Positions 1 through 9,521 of a DNA stretch of 64,000 bases are shown here, in pieces (within the stretch, counting starts at the first letter, position 1; each line of letters begins with the position of its first letter). The stretch comes from Pseudomonadota bacterium. GTDB lineage: Bacteria; Pseudomonadota; Alphaproteobacteria; Sphingomonadales; Govanellaceae. The notes under the pieces are model-generated. The model made no database searches and was not told the origin of the DNA. It saw only the letters and a list, made by a program, of their open reading frames with translations. Where the stretch lies: contig QEVO01000001.1 of assembly GCA_003577275.1 (NCBI GenBank), positions 744,001-808,000 of the forward strand, in the 5' to 3' direction. Both the position numbers and the translations under genes were made by a program.

Positions 1-727
1 GGCGCGCTATACCGTCAGCCAGATGCTGACGCTCTTGGGCAGCGTCGGCTATGAGGAAATCACTGATACCTCACTGCTTAATGATCGCGATGGCGTCACT
101 TGGGATGCGGGCGTCACCTTGAAGCCGGGCCCGCGCACCGTACTGACGGTGCGGGGCGGCGAACGCTATAATGAAATGAATTGGTCGGTGGTTCTCAACT
201 ATAAGGTATCGAACCGCACCCGGCTGCGGGCCGGCTATACCGAGGAGATCACGACCACCCTGCGCATCCTGCAGGATGAGCTCAGCGGCGGCGAGCCGGG
301 CGGCCCGGTCGTTGATCCCGGCGGCTTTTCACTGGTCGACAGCGCCTTCAAGCGCAATCGCGTCTATGGCGGGGTGAACGGCAGCCGCGGCCGCACCACG
401 TTCTCGCTGGACGGCTTTTATGAGGAGCGGCGGTTCGACATCGCCACCACGCCGCCGGAAAATCGCTATGGCGGGCATGGCGTTATCAGCCGACGGCTGT
501 CGCCGCGCTTGACGGCCAATATCGGCGGAAACTATGAAAAAACCGAGGTAAAGGGGTTGGCGGCCCGGGAAGACGACTTCTATGGCGCGCATGCCGGGCT
601 GAATTATAGCTTTTCGCAATACATCTCAGGGGGGGTGACCTACTACTTCACCAGCCGGGAATCCGACGAGGCTTCACGAGACCTTAAGGAAAATGCGGTG
701 AAGATCAACATCCGGGCAACCTTCTAA
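1..727 (+). CDS. Outer-membrane beta-barrel protein, PEP-CTERM system-associated (3' part only)
   Basis: This is the 3' end of a gene whose start lies left of the window; the frame is open from base 2. The visible ~240 residues are made of short alternating polar/hydrophobic strands with many Tyr, Arg and Gly (for example NYKVSNRTRLRAGY) and end in a Phe (NIRATF), as in outer-membrane beta-barrels. Content and position, 26 bp before the XrtA-locus ATPase, fit the TIGR03016 family of uncharacterised PEP-CTERM-associated barrels, which may export or anchor the exopolysaccharide. The family call rests on context and general resemblance, and the exact role is unknown. Confidence 0.75.
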   Translation, partial: ARYTVSQMLTLLGSVGYEEITDTSLLNDRDGVTWDAGVTLKPGPRTVLTVRGGERYNEMNWSVVLNYKVSNRTRLRAGYTEEITTTLRILQDELSGGEPGGPVVDPGGFSLVDSAFKRNRVYGGVNGSRGRTTFSLDGFYEERRFDIATTPPENRYGGHGVISRRLSPRLTANIGGNYEKTEVKGLAAREDDFYGAHAGLNYSFSQYISGGVTYYFTSRESDEASRDLKENAVKINIRATF

Positions 728-753
728 ACCGGGTAACCTTCTAGAGATGTTGA

Positions 754-1842
754 ATGTACGTGGAATTCTACAAGCTGACGGGACGGCCGTTCCAATTAAC
801 GCCTGACCCGCGCTTTTATTTCGACAGCAGCACCCACCGCAAGGCGATGGCGTACCTGACCTATGGCTTGAACCAGGGGGAGGGCTTCATCATCGTCACC
901 GGCGAGATCGGGGCCGGCAAGACGACGCTGGTGGGCCATCTTTTCGATGAGCTCGACCGGGACCGCTATGTCGCCTCCAAGGTGGTGACGACGCAGCTCA
1001 ACGCTGACGATACTTTGCGCATGGTGGCCTCCGGCTTCGGCTTGCCCACCGAAGGGGCCGACAAGGCGACCCTGTTGCAGCGGATCGAAAGCTTCTTGCG
1101 CGGCCAGGCGCGCTCGGGCAAGCGCGCCCTCCTCATCATCGATGAGGCGCAGAATTTGCCCAAGGGCGCGCTCGAGGAACTGCGCATGCTGTCCAACTTT
1201 CAGGACAGCGGCCGGGCGCTCCTGCAAAGTTTTCTCCTCGGCCAGCCGGAATTTCGCGACAAGTGGGCGCTCGACCCCGATCTGGAACAGCTCCGGCAGC
1301 GGGTGATCGCCACTCATCACCTGTCCACCATGACCGCCGAGGAGACAGAACATTACATCCGTCACCGCATGGAGCTGGTGGGTTGGCAGGGCGACCCTGA
1401 ATTCACGGCAGACGCCTTTCAGGCGATTTTTGAATATACCGGCGGCCTGCCGCGCAAATTGAATACGCTGTGCAGCCGTATCCTTCTCTATGGCGCGTTG
1501 GAAGAGCTGCGTAAGATCACCGGCGAGGTGGTGCTGGAGGTTATCGCCGATCTGGAACGCGACAACCGCGCCGCGGCCAAAGCGCGCGAAGAGGCGCAAA
1601 AAACCAGCGAGGAAGTATCAGCGCTCAAGGCCCATCTTGATGATGAACTAGCGGCCAAGGCCGCTTCCCTCAACGGCAGCGGACATCCGCTTGCCTCGTT
1701 AAGCGAAATCGAGCGTCGGCTCGCCGTTTTGGAAGAATATGTTCGCCTCCATGACCAGACCATCAAGCAAGCCCTTGAGATCGCCGCCAAATGGCTGGCG
1801 CAGGAAGGTCAGGAAGGGGAGGCCGATGGCCGCGAGTCGTAA
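754..1842 (+). CDS. XrtA-associated secretion ATPase (TIGR03015-type)
   Basis: A 362-residue cytoplasmic AAA-type ATPase related to ExeA/GspA proteins, found next to exosortase A and thought to serve polysaccharide or protein export. It opens with MYVEFYKLTGRPFQLTPDPRFYF, typical of the family, then a Walker A GEIGAGKTTL (about residues 50-59) and Walker B LLIIDEAQNL (about 126-135). The tail from about 275 is charged and probably coiled coil. ATG is 26 bp after the barrel gene. The end overlaps the deacetylase start by 17 bp, so the genes are probably co-translated. Cargo is not known. Confidence 0.9.
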   Translation: MYVEFYKLTGRPFQLTPDPRFYFDSSTHRKAMAYLTYGLNQGEGFIIVTGEIGAGKTTLVGHLFDELDRDRYVASKVVTTQLNADDTLRMVASGFGLPTEGADKATLLQRIESFLRGQARSGKRALLIIDEAQNLPKGALEELRMLSNFQDSGRALLQSFLLGQPEFRDKWALDPDLEQLRQRVIATHHLSTMTAEETEHYIRHRMELVGWQGDPEFTADAFQAIFEYTGGLPRKLNTLCSRILLYGALEELRKITGEVVLEVIADLERDNRAAAKAREEAQKTSEEVSALKAHLDDELAAKAASLNGSGHPLASLSEIERRLAVLEEYVRLHDQTIKQALEIAAKWLAQEGQEGEADGRES

Positions 1843-2686
1843 GGCAGAGGCGCCGATCCGCAACGCCATGACCTGCGACGTCGAGGATTATTTCCAGGTC
1901 CAGGCGTTCGAGGACGTGATCGCGCGCGACGCTTGGAACCATCTGCCAAGCCGGGTCGAGGGTAACACCAACCGGGTGCTCGATCTGTTCGCGCAAGCAA
2001 ACATCAAGGCGACATTTTTCACGCTGGGATGGGTGGCGGAGCGCTTTCCCGCGCTGGTGCGCCGCATCATCGCCGAGGGCCACGAACTGGCCAGCCACGG
2101 CATGGATCATGTGCGCGCCAATCATCAGGACCGCATGACTTTTCGCACCGATGTCAGCGACACTAAGGCGCTTCTGGAGGATATCGGCGGCGTTCCGGTG
2201 CGGGGCTACCGCGCCGCGAGTTTTTCCATCGGCGAGCAGAATCTGTGGGCGCTTGAGGTGCTGGCGGAAATCGGCTACCGCTACAGCTCCTCGATTTATC
2301 CCATCAAGCATGATCTTTATGGCATGCCGGGCGCGCCGCGCTTTGCTTTTCATCCCTTTCCCGGCAGCAATTTCACGGAAATTCCGGTCACCACCGTGGA
2401 GCTGTTCGGCAAGCGCCTGCCCTGCGGCGGTGGCGGCTACTTTCGCCTTTTGCCCTATGCGCTGTCGCGCGCCGCCATGCGCCGCATCAACGTGGAAGGC
2501 GGCGCCTGCATGTTTTATTTTCATCCCTGGGAGATTGATCCCGACCAGCCCCGGCAAACTCAAGCGCCCTTGAAATCACGCTTTCGCCACTACACCAACC
2601 TTCGTCATATGGAAGCGAAACTGAGCCGCGTGCTGCAAGATTTCTCTTGGGGCCGCGTCGATGACGTATTCCTGAAAGCGGCGTGA
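1826..2686 (+). CDS. XrtA system polysaccharide deacetylase (DUF3473)
   Basis: A carbohydrate esterase family 4-type polysaccharide deacetylase, 286 residues, of the PEP-CTERM locus subfamily (TIGR03006). It carries the N-terminal metal-site motif TCDVEDYFQV, the HELASHGMDH motif with two His ligands, and RGYRAASFSI, followed by the DUF3473-type C-terminus with FYFHPWEIDP. The frame is open further upstream, but ATG 1826 is chosen because AGGAAGGGGA lies 6-15 bases before it and the protein then starts just before the NodB fold. It overlaps the ATPase gene by 17 bp. Likely role: removing acetyl groups from the locus's exopolysaccharide. Confidence 0.9.
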   Translation: MAASRKAEAPIRNAMTCDVEDYFQVQAFEDVIARDAWNHLPSRVEGNTNRVLDLFAQANIKATFFTLGWVAERFPALVRRIIAEGHELASHGMDHVRANHQDRMTFRTDVSDTKALLEDIGGVPVRGYRAASFSIGEQNLWALEVLAEIGYRYSSSIYPIKHDLYGMPGAPRFAFHPFPGSNFTEIPVTTVELFGKRLPCGGGGYFRLLPYALSRAAMRRINVEGGACMFYFHPWEIDPDQPRQTQAPLKSRFRHYTNLRHMEAKLSRVLQDFSWGRVDDVFLKAA

Positions 2687-2687
2687 G

Positions 2688-3716
2688 ATGGACGTTCGTT
2701 TGCTTGCCGACGCCGATCAGGCCCGCTGGGATGCTTACGTGGCAGCCCATGCCGACGGCACTTTCTTTCATCGCGCCGCCTGGGCGCGGGTGATCAGGGA
2801 GAGCTTCGGTCACCGCACGCCTTATCTTCTGGCGCTACAAGGCGGTGAGGTTCAGGGCGTGCTGCCGCTGACCGAGATTAGAAGCCGGCTGTTCGGCCGC
2901 TCGCTTATTTCCAATGCCTTTTGCGTCTATGGCGGGCCGCTCGCTTCGTCGGATGAAGCGGCGCAAGCGCTGGATGACGCGGCCTGGCGGATCGCCAGGG
3001 CAAGCGGCATCGACGTCCTTGAATACCGCAGCCGCGCGCGCCGCCATGTTGATTGGGCGGTCAAGGACAACGTCTATGCAACCTTTCGCAAGGCAATCAC
3101 CGCCGATCACGACGCCAACATGAAGGCCATTCCGCGCAAGCAGCGCGCCATGGTGCGCAAGGGCATCGAGCGTGGTCTGTCATCCGAAGTCGACGCCACC
3201 GTCGATCGCTTTTTCGCCATGTATGCGGAAAGCGTGCGCAATCTCGGCACGCCGGTATTCGCCAAGCGCTACTTCGCTAATCTTTTCCGCGCCTTCGGCA
3301 AGGACTGCGACATCGTCACCATCACCCATGACGGCCAAGCGGTCAGCGCGGTGATGAACTTCTATTTTCGCGATGAGGTGCTGCCCTATTACGGCGGCGG
3401 CACGACAGCGGCGCGCGCCCTTGCCGCCAACGATTTCATGTATTGGGAGGTGATGCGCCGGGCGGTCGAGGATCGCGGCGCGCGGCTCTTTGATTTCGGC
3501 CGCTCCAAGGTCGGCACCGGCGCGTTTTCGTTCAAGAAAAACTGGGGCTTTGAGCCGACGCCGCTTGAATATGAATATAAGCTCGCGCCCGGCGTCACTG
3601 TGCCCGACGTCAATCCCTTAAATCCCAAATATCGTCTGATGGTGGCCACCTGGCAGCGGCTGCCGCTATGGCTTGCCAACCGGATCGGGCCGCTGATCGC
3701 CCGCGATTTAGGCTGA
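2688..3716 (+). CDS. FemAB-like protein, XrtA/PEP-CTERM system-associated
   Basis: A 342-residue member of the FemAB/GNAT-fold acyltransferase group, of the kind that occurs only in exosortase A loci (TIGR03019). The N-terminus (DADQARWDAYVAAHADGTFFH) and the C-terminal GNAT-like part with YYGGGTTAARALAANDFMYW and FDFGRSKVGTGAFSFKKNWGF are characteristic. FemAB relatives add amino acids from aminoacyl-tRNA to peptidoglycan; here the acceptor is unknown and may be a sugar in the exopolysaccharide. ATG begins 1 base after the deacetylase stop, within an evident operon. Confidence 0.88.
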   Translation: MDVRLLADADQARWDAYVAAHADGTFFHRAAWARVIRESFGHRTPYLLALQGGEVQGVLPLTEIRSRLFGRSLISNAFCVYGGPLASSDEAAQALDDAAWRIARASGIDVLEYRSRARRHVDWAVKDNVYATFRKAITADHDANMKAIPRKQRAMVRKGIERGLSSEVDATVDRFFAMYAESVRNLGTPVFAKRYFANLFRAFGKDCDIVTITHDGQAVSAVMNFYFRDEVLPYYGGGTTAARALAANDFMYWEVMRRAVEDRGARLFDFGRSKVGTGAFSFKKNWGFEPTPLEYEYKLAPGVTVPDVNPLNPKYRLMVATWQRLPLWLANRIGPLIARDLG

Positions 3717-3722
3717 CGCGCC

Positions 3723-4937
3723 ATGGCCGACGTGCTGTTTCTTGCCCACCGCATCCCTTATCCGCCGGACAAGGGCGATAAGATACGTTCCTGGCACATG
3801 CTGGCGCATTTGGCGAAACGCCATACCGTGCATTTGGGCTGCTTTGTCGATGACCCGGACGACTGGAAACACCTGCGTTTCCTGGAAGACCTGTGCGGTT
3901 CGGTCATGGCGCTTACCCTCCATCCGCGCCGCGCGCGCTTGCGTTCACTGAAAGGACTCATCACCGGGGAGGCGCTATCGGTAACCTATTATCGCGATCG
4001 CCGGATGACGGCGTGGGTCGATTGGACGCTCCATCATCGCGCCATCTCCGGCACGGTGCTGTTCTCCTCGCCCATGGCGCAATACGTGCTGGGCAACAAG
4101 AAAAGCGCCGGTCGGGTGGTGATGGATTTCGTCGATGTGGATTCCGATAAATGGCGGCAATACGCCGCCTCCAAGCCTTGGCCGATGTCATGGGTTTATC
4201 AACGCGAGCACCGCCGGCTCCTTGCCTTCGAGCGGCAGGTTGCGGCTGCGGTTGATGTCAGCGTCTTCGTCTCGCCCAAGGAGGCGGCGCTGTTTCGCGC
4301 CCTGGCGTCGGAATCGGCGTCTCGCGTGCATCATTTGAACAATGGCGTCGATTTTAACTACTTCTCGCCCGAGCATGGCTTTGCCTCGCCCTATCCGGCG
4401 GGCGAGTCCGCCATCGTCTTTACCGGCGCCATGGACTACTGGGCCAATGTGGATGCCGTCCAATGGTTCGCCCGCGAGGTGTTGCCGGCGGTGCGCGCCT
4501 CCATTCCAACGGCGGTCTTTTCCATCGTCGGCGGCCGGCCGACGGCCGCCGTTCAGGCGCTGGCCAAATTGCCGGGGGTGCGGGTAACCGGGCGGGTCGA
4601 GGACGTGCGGCCCTACCTGGCCCATGCCGGGGCGGTGGTCTGTCCCCTGCGCATCGCCCGCGGCATCCAGAACAAGGTTCTGGAGGGCATGGCCATGGCC
4701 AAGCCGGTGGTGGCCAGCGGGGAAGCTTTCGAAGGCATCGAGGCGACGCCGGGGGAGCATCTCCTGGTTGCCGATGGCGCGGCGGCGTTCGCGGCGGCGG
4801 TGATCAATGTCCTCAGCGGCAAGGCCGGGGGCGAAATCGGCCGGCGCGCGCGCGCCTGCGTCCGCGAGCGCTATAGCTGGCCGGCGAGCCTGGCGCATCT
4901 GGAGCGCTTTCTTAACCTGTCGGAAGTGACGGCATGA
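3723..4937 (+). CDS. Family 4-type glycosyltransferase, PEP-CTERM/XrtA locus (TIGR03087-type)
   Basis: A 404-residue GT-B glycosyltransferase, likely adding a sugar during assembly of the XrtA-linked exopolysaccharide on the cytoplasmic side. The N-terminus FLAHRIPYPPDKGDKIRSWH is diagnostic for the PEP-CTERM-locus subfamily. The C-terminal half shows the GT1/GT4 pattern: FTGAMDYWANVDAV, then GRVEDVRPYLAHAGAVVCPL and the acidic donor-site region GIQNKVLEGMAMAKPVVAS. It starts 6 bp after the FemAB-like gene. Donor and acceptor sugars cannot be read from the sequence. Confidence 0.88.
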   Translation: MADVLFLAHRIPYPPDKGDKIRSWHMLAHLAKRHTVHLGCFVDDPDDWKHLRFLEDLCGSVMALTLHPRRARLRSLKGLITGEALSVTYYRDRRMTAWVDWTLHHRAISGTVLFSSPMAQYVLGNKKSAGRVVMDFVDVDSDKWRQYAASKPWPMSWVYQREHRRLLAFERQVAAAVDVSVFVSPKEAALFRALASESASRVHHLNNGVDFNYFSPEHGFASPYPAGESAIVFTGAMDYWANVDAVQWFAREVLPAVRASIPTAVFSIVGGRPTAAVQALAKLPGVRVTGRVEDVRPYLAHAGAVVCPLRIARGIQNKVLEGMAMAKPVVASGEAFEGIEATPGEHLLVADGAAAFAAAVINVLSGKAGGEIGRRARACVRERYSWPASLAHLERFLNLSEVTA

Positions 4938-4971
4938 TATACCGTGGCGGGACAACGGCTAAGGTGACGTG

Positions 4972-6510
4972 ATGACGGCGGAAGCACAGACGGCTGCAAT
5001 CAAGGAGCGCCACTGGTATATTGCCGGCGCGCTGTGGCTGGCGGCCATCGTCGCCATCGTGGCGCTGTTTGCCGATACCGCCGCCAGCATGGTGGATACC
5101 TGGCATAATTCTGCCACCTATAACCACTGCTTTTTGATCCCCTTGATTGCCGCGTATCTGGCCTGGGAGCGGCGCGAGATTTTTCAACTGACGGCGCCCC
5201 AGCCGCACCTTGCGGGACTGCTGCTGGTTGTCGCCGCCGGCTTCCTGTGGCTGCTCGGCCGGTTGGTGGGCGTGCTCATGGTCGAGGAATTCGCCCTGGT
5301 GTTCGCCCTGCAAGGCGCGACCTTGGCGATCGTCGGCTGGACCGTGGCGCGCGCCCTCATTCTGCCCATCGGCTTTTTGTTGTTCATGGTGCCGTTCGGC
5401 GATTTCCTGGTGCAGCCGCTGCAAAACCTTACCGCCGATTTCGTGGTCTGGTTTTTGCGGCTCATCGGCGTGCCGGTGTTTCGCGACGGGGTTTTTCTGT
5501 CGACGCCATCGGGCGAGTTTCATGTCGCCGAAGCCTGCTCCGGCGTGCGCTTTCTCATCGCCATGATCCCTTTGGGCGTGCTCATGGCCGACATGGCGTT
5601 CAAGAGCTGGTGGCGGCGGATAGCGGTGGTGGCGCTGTCCTTCGCGGTGCCTATTGTCGCCAACGGCATTCGCGCTTTCGGCATCGTCTATATCGCCTAC
5701 CTCACCGACAACGAATACGCCACCGGCGTCGATCACATCGTCTACGGCTGGATCTTTTTCAGCATCGTGACGCTGGCCTTGATTTTCATCGGCATGTCGT
5801 TTTCCGACAAGCCCATCGACGCGCCGGCCATCGATTTTTCCTGGGTAAGACCGTCGCCGGCAACGCCGTCGGCGAAGATTGGCGTCATCACTCTCCTGAT
5901 TGCCGCGCTGAGCGCGCCGTGGCCGTGGCTGGCGACGCGCGCCATGACCATCGCGCCGGCGCCCCTGGCTGCCCTGGCGGCGCCGGAGGTGGTAGGCCCG
6001 TGGCGGTATATGGCGGACGCCAAAGCGCCGAGTTGGACGCCGCGCTATGAAGGGGTCAGCGATGAGTTGGTGGCGCGCTACCGCCGGAATGATGGCGCCG
6101 AAGTTACCTTCTACTATGGCTATTATGCCATCCAGGGCGACGCGGGCGAGCTCATTCAGTTCGGCAACGACATAGCCCCCGGACGCTGGTCCTGGAGCGC
6201 CAGCCGGCCCCGCGCCGTCACCCTCGCCAACGGCGACGTTAAGGCTCGGGAAAGCGAAATCTCAGCCGTCGGCGAGGCGCGCCGGGTGTGGCATTGGTAC
6301 TGGATCGGCGGCCATCTGACCAGCAATGACTACTTGGCCAAGGCGTGGCATCTTTGGGCGCGGTTGAGCCATGGCTCGGACGCCGCCGCGGTGGTCGCTT
6401 TTTCCACCCATGAAGGCTATCGTGCGGAGGAGGCTCCCGCCGTGCTGGCGGATTTTCTGGCCCATGTCCGGGCCGATCTGCCGGGCTTTCCAACAATCGG
6501 CGCAAAATAA
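4972..6510 (+). CDS. xrtA: Exosortase A fused to an EpsI domain
   Basis: Inner-membrane transpeptidase-like enzyme that cleaves PEP-CTERM signals, 512 residues from the chosen ATG (AAGG 8 bases upstream; a GTG at 4969 is in frame just before). Residues 15-280 hold about eight membrane segments and the exosortase catalytic residues: Cys189 in EACSGVRFL, Arg234 in NGIRAFGI and His255 in DHIVYGW. From about 320 to the end is an EpsI/DUF3485 domain (ending around VVAFSTHEGYRAEEAP), a fusion typical of XrtA. It lies 34 bp after the glycosyltransferase gene. No PEP-CTERM target is encoded in this window; targets must lie elsewhere. Confidence 0.95.
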   Translation: MTAEAQTAAIKERHWYIAGALWLAAIVAIVALFADTAASMVDTWHNSATYNHCFLIPLIAAYLAWERREIFQLTAPQPHLAGLLLVVAAGFLWLLGRLVGVLMVEEFALVFALQGATLAIVGWTVARALILPIGFLLFMVPFGDFLVQPLQNLTADFVVWFLRLIGVPVFRDGVFLSTPSGEFHVAEACSGVRFLIAMIPLGVLMADMAFKSWWRRIAVVALSFAVPIVANGIRAFGIVYIAYLTDNEYATGVDHIVYGWIFFSIVTLALIFIGMSFSDKPIDAPAIDFSWVRPSPATPSAKIGVITLLIAALSAPWPWLATRAMTIAPAPLAALAAPEVVGPWRYMADAKAPSWTPRYEGVSDELVARYRRNDGAEVTFYYGYYAIQGDAGELIQFGNDIAPGRWSWSASRPRAVTLANGDVKARESEISAVGEARRVWHWYWIGGHLTSNDYLAKAWHLWARLSHGSDAAAVVAFSTHEGYRAEEAPAVLADFLAHVRADLPGFPTIGAK

Positions 6511-6531
6511 GTAAGTTAAGGGGACGGGTGG

Positions 6532-8430
6532 ATGTGTGGTCTTGTAGGGGTGTTCGACCGCACCGGCGAACGGCAGTTCGACCGGCAGTTGTTGATCCGC
6601 ATGAATGATATCCTGACTCATCGCGGCCCGGACGGCTGGGGCGTGCATGTGGAGCCGGGGGTGGCGCTGGGTCATCGCCGGCTGGCCATCATTGACCTGA
6701 CCGAAGCCGGCCATCAGCCGATGAGCAACGAGACGGGTGATATTCAGGTCGTCTTCAACGGCGAAATTTACAATTTCATGGAGGTGCGGGCGGAGCTGGA
6801 GAAAATGGGTTATCAGTTCCGCTCCCACTGCGATACCGAGGTCATCGTTTATGGCTGGGATGCCTGGGGGCCGGCCTGCGTCGAGCGCTTTCGCGGCATG
6901 TTCGCCATCGCCGTCTGGGACCGCCGCGTCAAGACGTTGTTTCTGGCCCGCGATCGCCTGGGCATCAAGCCGCTTTATTATGCCCACCTGGCCGATGGCC
7001 GCCTGGCCTTCGCCTCGGAACTGAAAGCCTTCTTTCCCCTGCCGGACCTGCCGCGCGCACTCGATCCGCAGGCGGTGGAGGACTATTTCGCCTACGGCTA
7101 TATCCCGGAGCCGAAAACCATCTTAAAAAGCGTTCGCAAATTGCCGCCCGGTCATATCCTGGTGCAGCGGCGCGGCGCGGACGCGGCTGAAGCCAAGGCG
7201 TTCTGGAACATTGCCTTTCGCACCGATTCTAGACTTACCCCGGAGGCGGTGCGAGAGGAACTGGTGCCGCGCCTGAAGGAAGCGGTCAAGCTGCGTCTCA
7301 TCGCCGACGTACCGTTGGGCGCATTCCTCTCCGGCGGCGTCGATTCCAGCGCCGTGGTGGCGTTGATGGCGGGCTTGTCGACGGGCTCGGTCAACACTTA
7401 TTCCATCGGCTTTGATCAGCCCGACTACGACGAGCGGGATTTCGCCCAAGAGGTGGCCCGGCGCTATCACACCACGCATACCACCCGGGTGGTCAACCCC
7501 GATGATTTCGAACTCGTCGACCGCTTGGCCGATCTTTACGATGAACCCTTCGCCGACAGCTCGGCGATGCCCACCTACCGGGTGTGCGAACTGGCGCGCG
7601 AGCATGTCACGGTGGCGCTGTCAGGCGATGGCGGCGATGAGTTGTTTGCCGGCTACCGCCGTCATCGCTGGCATATGTACGAGCAGCGCCTGCGCGACCG
7701 TCTGCCGTTGATGCTGCGCCGACCGATTTTTGGCGCCCTTGGCCGCTTGTATCCCAAGCTCGATTGGGCGCCCAAATTTCTGCGCGCCAAGTCGACCTTC
7801 GAAGCTCTGTCGTTCGATGCCGCGGAAGGCTATTTCCACAGCGTGTCGATCCTGCCCACGAGACTGCGCAATTGTCTGTTGCGTTCCACGTTCCGCAAGA
7901 GCTTGGGCGGTTATGAAGCCCTAAGCGTGTTGCGCAACGTCATGGATAACGCGCCGGTGGACAACGAGCTGTCGCGCATTCAGTACGCCGACATCAAAAC
8001 CTATCTCGCTGGCGATATCCTGACCAAGGTCGATCGCGCCAGCATGGCCCATTCGCTGGAGGTGCGGGTGCCCATCCTCGACCATAAATTCATGGAATGG
8101 GCGGCGCAGATTCCGCCGGCGCAGCATATCGAGGGGCGGCAGGGCAAACTGTCGTTTAAACGCTCCTTGGAGCCGCTGTTGTCGGAGCGCACGCTCTATC
8201 GGGAAAAGATGGGCTTTGCCGTGCCGCTGGAAACCTGGTTTCGCGGCGCGCTGAAGGACAAGATCAGAAAGGTTGCGCAAAGCGAGCTTCTTGGCGACAC
8301 TGGCATTCTCGATATGGGCTTCTTAACCCGGCTTGTTGATGAGCATCAATCCGGGCGCTCCAACCATAGCGCCGCCCTATGGGCGGTCCTGATGTTCGAA
8401 TCGAGCCTTAAACGCGCCCAAATTTCGTGA
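6532..8430 (+). CDS. XrtA-associated amidotransferase (asparagine synthase-like)
   Basis: A 632-residue class II glutamine amidotransferase/asparagine synthetase B-type protein of the exosortase A system (TIGR03108-type). Cys2 (MCGLVGVF) is the glutaminase nucleophile after Met removal. THRGPDGWG and the GEIYNF motif follow. The C-terminal synthetase domain has the PP-loop LSGGVDSSAVVAL (about residues 264-276) and SGDGGDELFAGY. In these loci it probably amidates a sugar carboxylate or a peptide rather than making asparagine for metabolism. It starts 21 bp after xrtA, with AAGGGGACGGGTGG upstream. The exact substrate is unknown. Confidence 0.9.
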   Translation: MCGLVGVFDRTGERQFDRQLLIRMNDILTHRGPDGWGVHVEPGVALGHRRLAIIDLTEAGHQPMSNETGDIQVVFNGEIYNFMEVRAELEKMGYQFRSHCDTEVIVYGWDAWGPACVERFRGMFAIAVWDRRVKTLFLARDRLGIKPLYYAHLADGRLAFASELKAFFPLPDLPRALDPQAVEDYFAYGYIPEPKTILKSVRKLPPGHILVQRRGADAAEAKAFWNIAFRTDSRLTPEAVREELVPRLKEAVKLRLIADVPLGAFLSGGVDSSAVVALMAGLSTGSVNTYSIGFDQPDYDERDFAQEVARRYHTTHTTRVVNPDDFELVDRLADLYDEPFADSSAMPTYRVCELAREHVTVALSGDGGDELFAGYRRHRWHMYEQRLRDRLPLMLRRPIFGALGRLYPKLDWAPKFLRAKSTFEALSFDAAEGYFHSVSILPTRLRNCLLRSTFRKSLGGYEALSVLRNVMDNAPVDNELSRIQYADIKTYLAGDILTKVDRASMAHSLEVRVPILDHKFMEWAAQIPPAQHIEGRQGKLSFKRSLEPLLSERTLYREKMGFAVPLETWFRGALKDKIRKVAQSELLGDTGILDMGFLTRLVDEHQSGRSNHSAALWAVLMFESSLKRAQIS

Positions 8431-8455
8431 TTAATGGCTCCATGGGGATCCGCGC

Positions 8456-9235
8456 ATGATGACGTACATTCGCTTATGTGTGGTATGGCTTGCCATCGCG
8501 GCAAGCGGCGCGAGCGCGGCCTTGGCGCATCCGACGATATCGGAAAATCTGCCCAATCTCGTCCAGGAGGTGCGCCGCAGCATCGTCGGCATCGGCACCT
8601 TTCAGGCCTTGCGCCGCCCGCCTATCGATTTGAAAGGGACGGGATTTGTCGTACACGACGGGCGGTATGTGGCCACCAATTATCATGTCGTATCCGGCGG
8701 CATCAACGTGACCAACAAGGAAAGGTTGGTTATCATCATCGGTAATGGCCGCAATTACAGCGACCGTGACGCCGAGGTAGTCGCCATCGATCCTGATCAT
8801 GACGTGGCGATCCTGAAGATTACCGGCGATGCGCTGCCGCCGGCGCGGCTGGGAACCGGCGGCTTGCTGCCGGATGGTACGGCGATTGCCGTCACCGGCT
8901 ATCCCATCGGCTCGGTGCTAGGCGTTTATCCGGTCACCCATTCCGGCATCATTTCGGCGATCACGCCGATCCGCATCCCGCAACCGGATTCGCGTCTCCT
9001 GGACGCCAAGATGATTCTGCGTAATCCGTTTGATGTCTATCAGCTTGATTTAACGGCGTTTCCCGGTAACAGCGGCAGCCCAGTCTATGATATTAACAGC
9101 GGCCGGGTGGTGGGGATTTTAAACAGCACCTTCGTCAAGGAGACGAAGGAGCGGGCGCTGACCAATCCCACGGGAATTTCTTTCGCCATTCCCGTGGTTT
9201 ATATTTACCAGTTGCTACAAAAAGCGGGATTGTAA
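8456..9235 (+). CDS. Secreted trypsin-like serine protease (S1C/DegP-like protease domain without PDZ)
   Basis: A 259-residue periplasmic or extracellular serine protease with a signal peptide (residues 1-25, ending ALAHP). The catalytic triad is visible: His77 in ATNYHVVS, Asp116 in DPDHDVAIL and Ser206 in FPGNSGSPV. There is no PDZ domain after the protease domain, unlike DegP/DegQ. It lies 25 bp after the XrtA amidotransferase gene on the same strand, so it may be the last gene of that operon and act on exported proteins; this link is inferred. Its stop is 1 base from that of the convergent downstream gene. Confidence 0.85.
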   Translation: MMTYIRLCVVWLAIAASGASAALAHPTISENLPNLVQEVRRSIVGIGTFQALRRPPIDLKGTGFVVHDGRYVATNYHVVSGGINVTNKERLVIIIGNGRNYSDRDAEVVAIDPDHDVAILKITGDALPPARLGTGGLLPDGTAIAVTGYPIGSVLGVYPVTHSGIISAITPIRIPQPDSRLLDAKMILRNPFDVYQLDLTAFPGNSGSPVYDINSGRVVGILNSTFVKETKERALTNPTGISFAIPVVYIYQLLQKAGL

Positions 9236-9236
9236 A

Positions 9237-9521
9237 TTACGGTTCGCGGCCGCCTACGTCGGCCGGCGCGTCGTCACCGGCGGCGGGCATCACCTCATTA
9301 AGTTCCCGGGCCTTCGAATCGTCCGCCAGTTCGTGCCCTTCCGGCAGCGCCGGCCGGTCTTGCGCGATCATGGCGCTGTCTTCGGAACGCAGGGCGCTAT
9401 AGACGGCCACCACCGCCACCACCCAGCCCAGAACGGCGCCAACCACCCATACCAGAACCGAATTGCGCCAGGACAGGCGATCTTTTTCATTATCTTGGGA
9501 TACGTCCGACATCGTTTGCAT
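9237..9521 (-). CDS. Small single-pass membrane protein, unknown function
   Basis: An unrecognised 94-residue protein with an acidic/polar N-terminus, one membrane segment at about 20-42 (rich in Val, Trp and Ala) and an acidic, Ala-rich tail that probably faces the periplasm. The ORF could extend upstream to 9668, but ATG 9521 has GAGGGG close before it, and the upstream extension is Arg/Ser/Pro-rich and unlike protein. It is convergent with the protease gene, the two stop codons being separated by one base. No function can be assigned. Confidence 0.6.
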   Translation of the reverse strand: MQTMSDVSQDNEKDRLSWRNSVLVWVVGAVLGWVVAVVAVYSALRSEDSAMIAQDRPALPEGHELADDSKARELNEVMPAAGDDAPADVGGREP

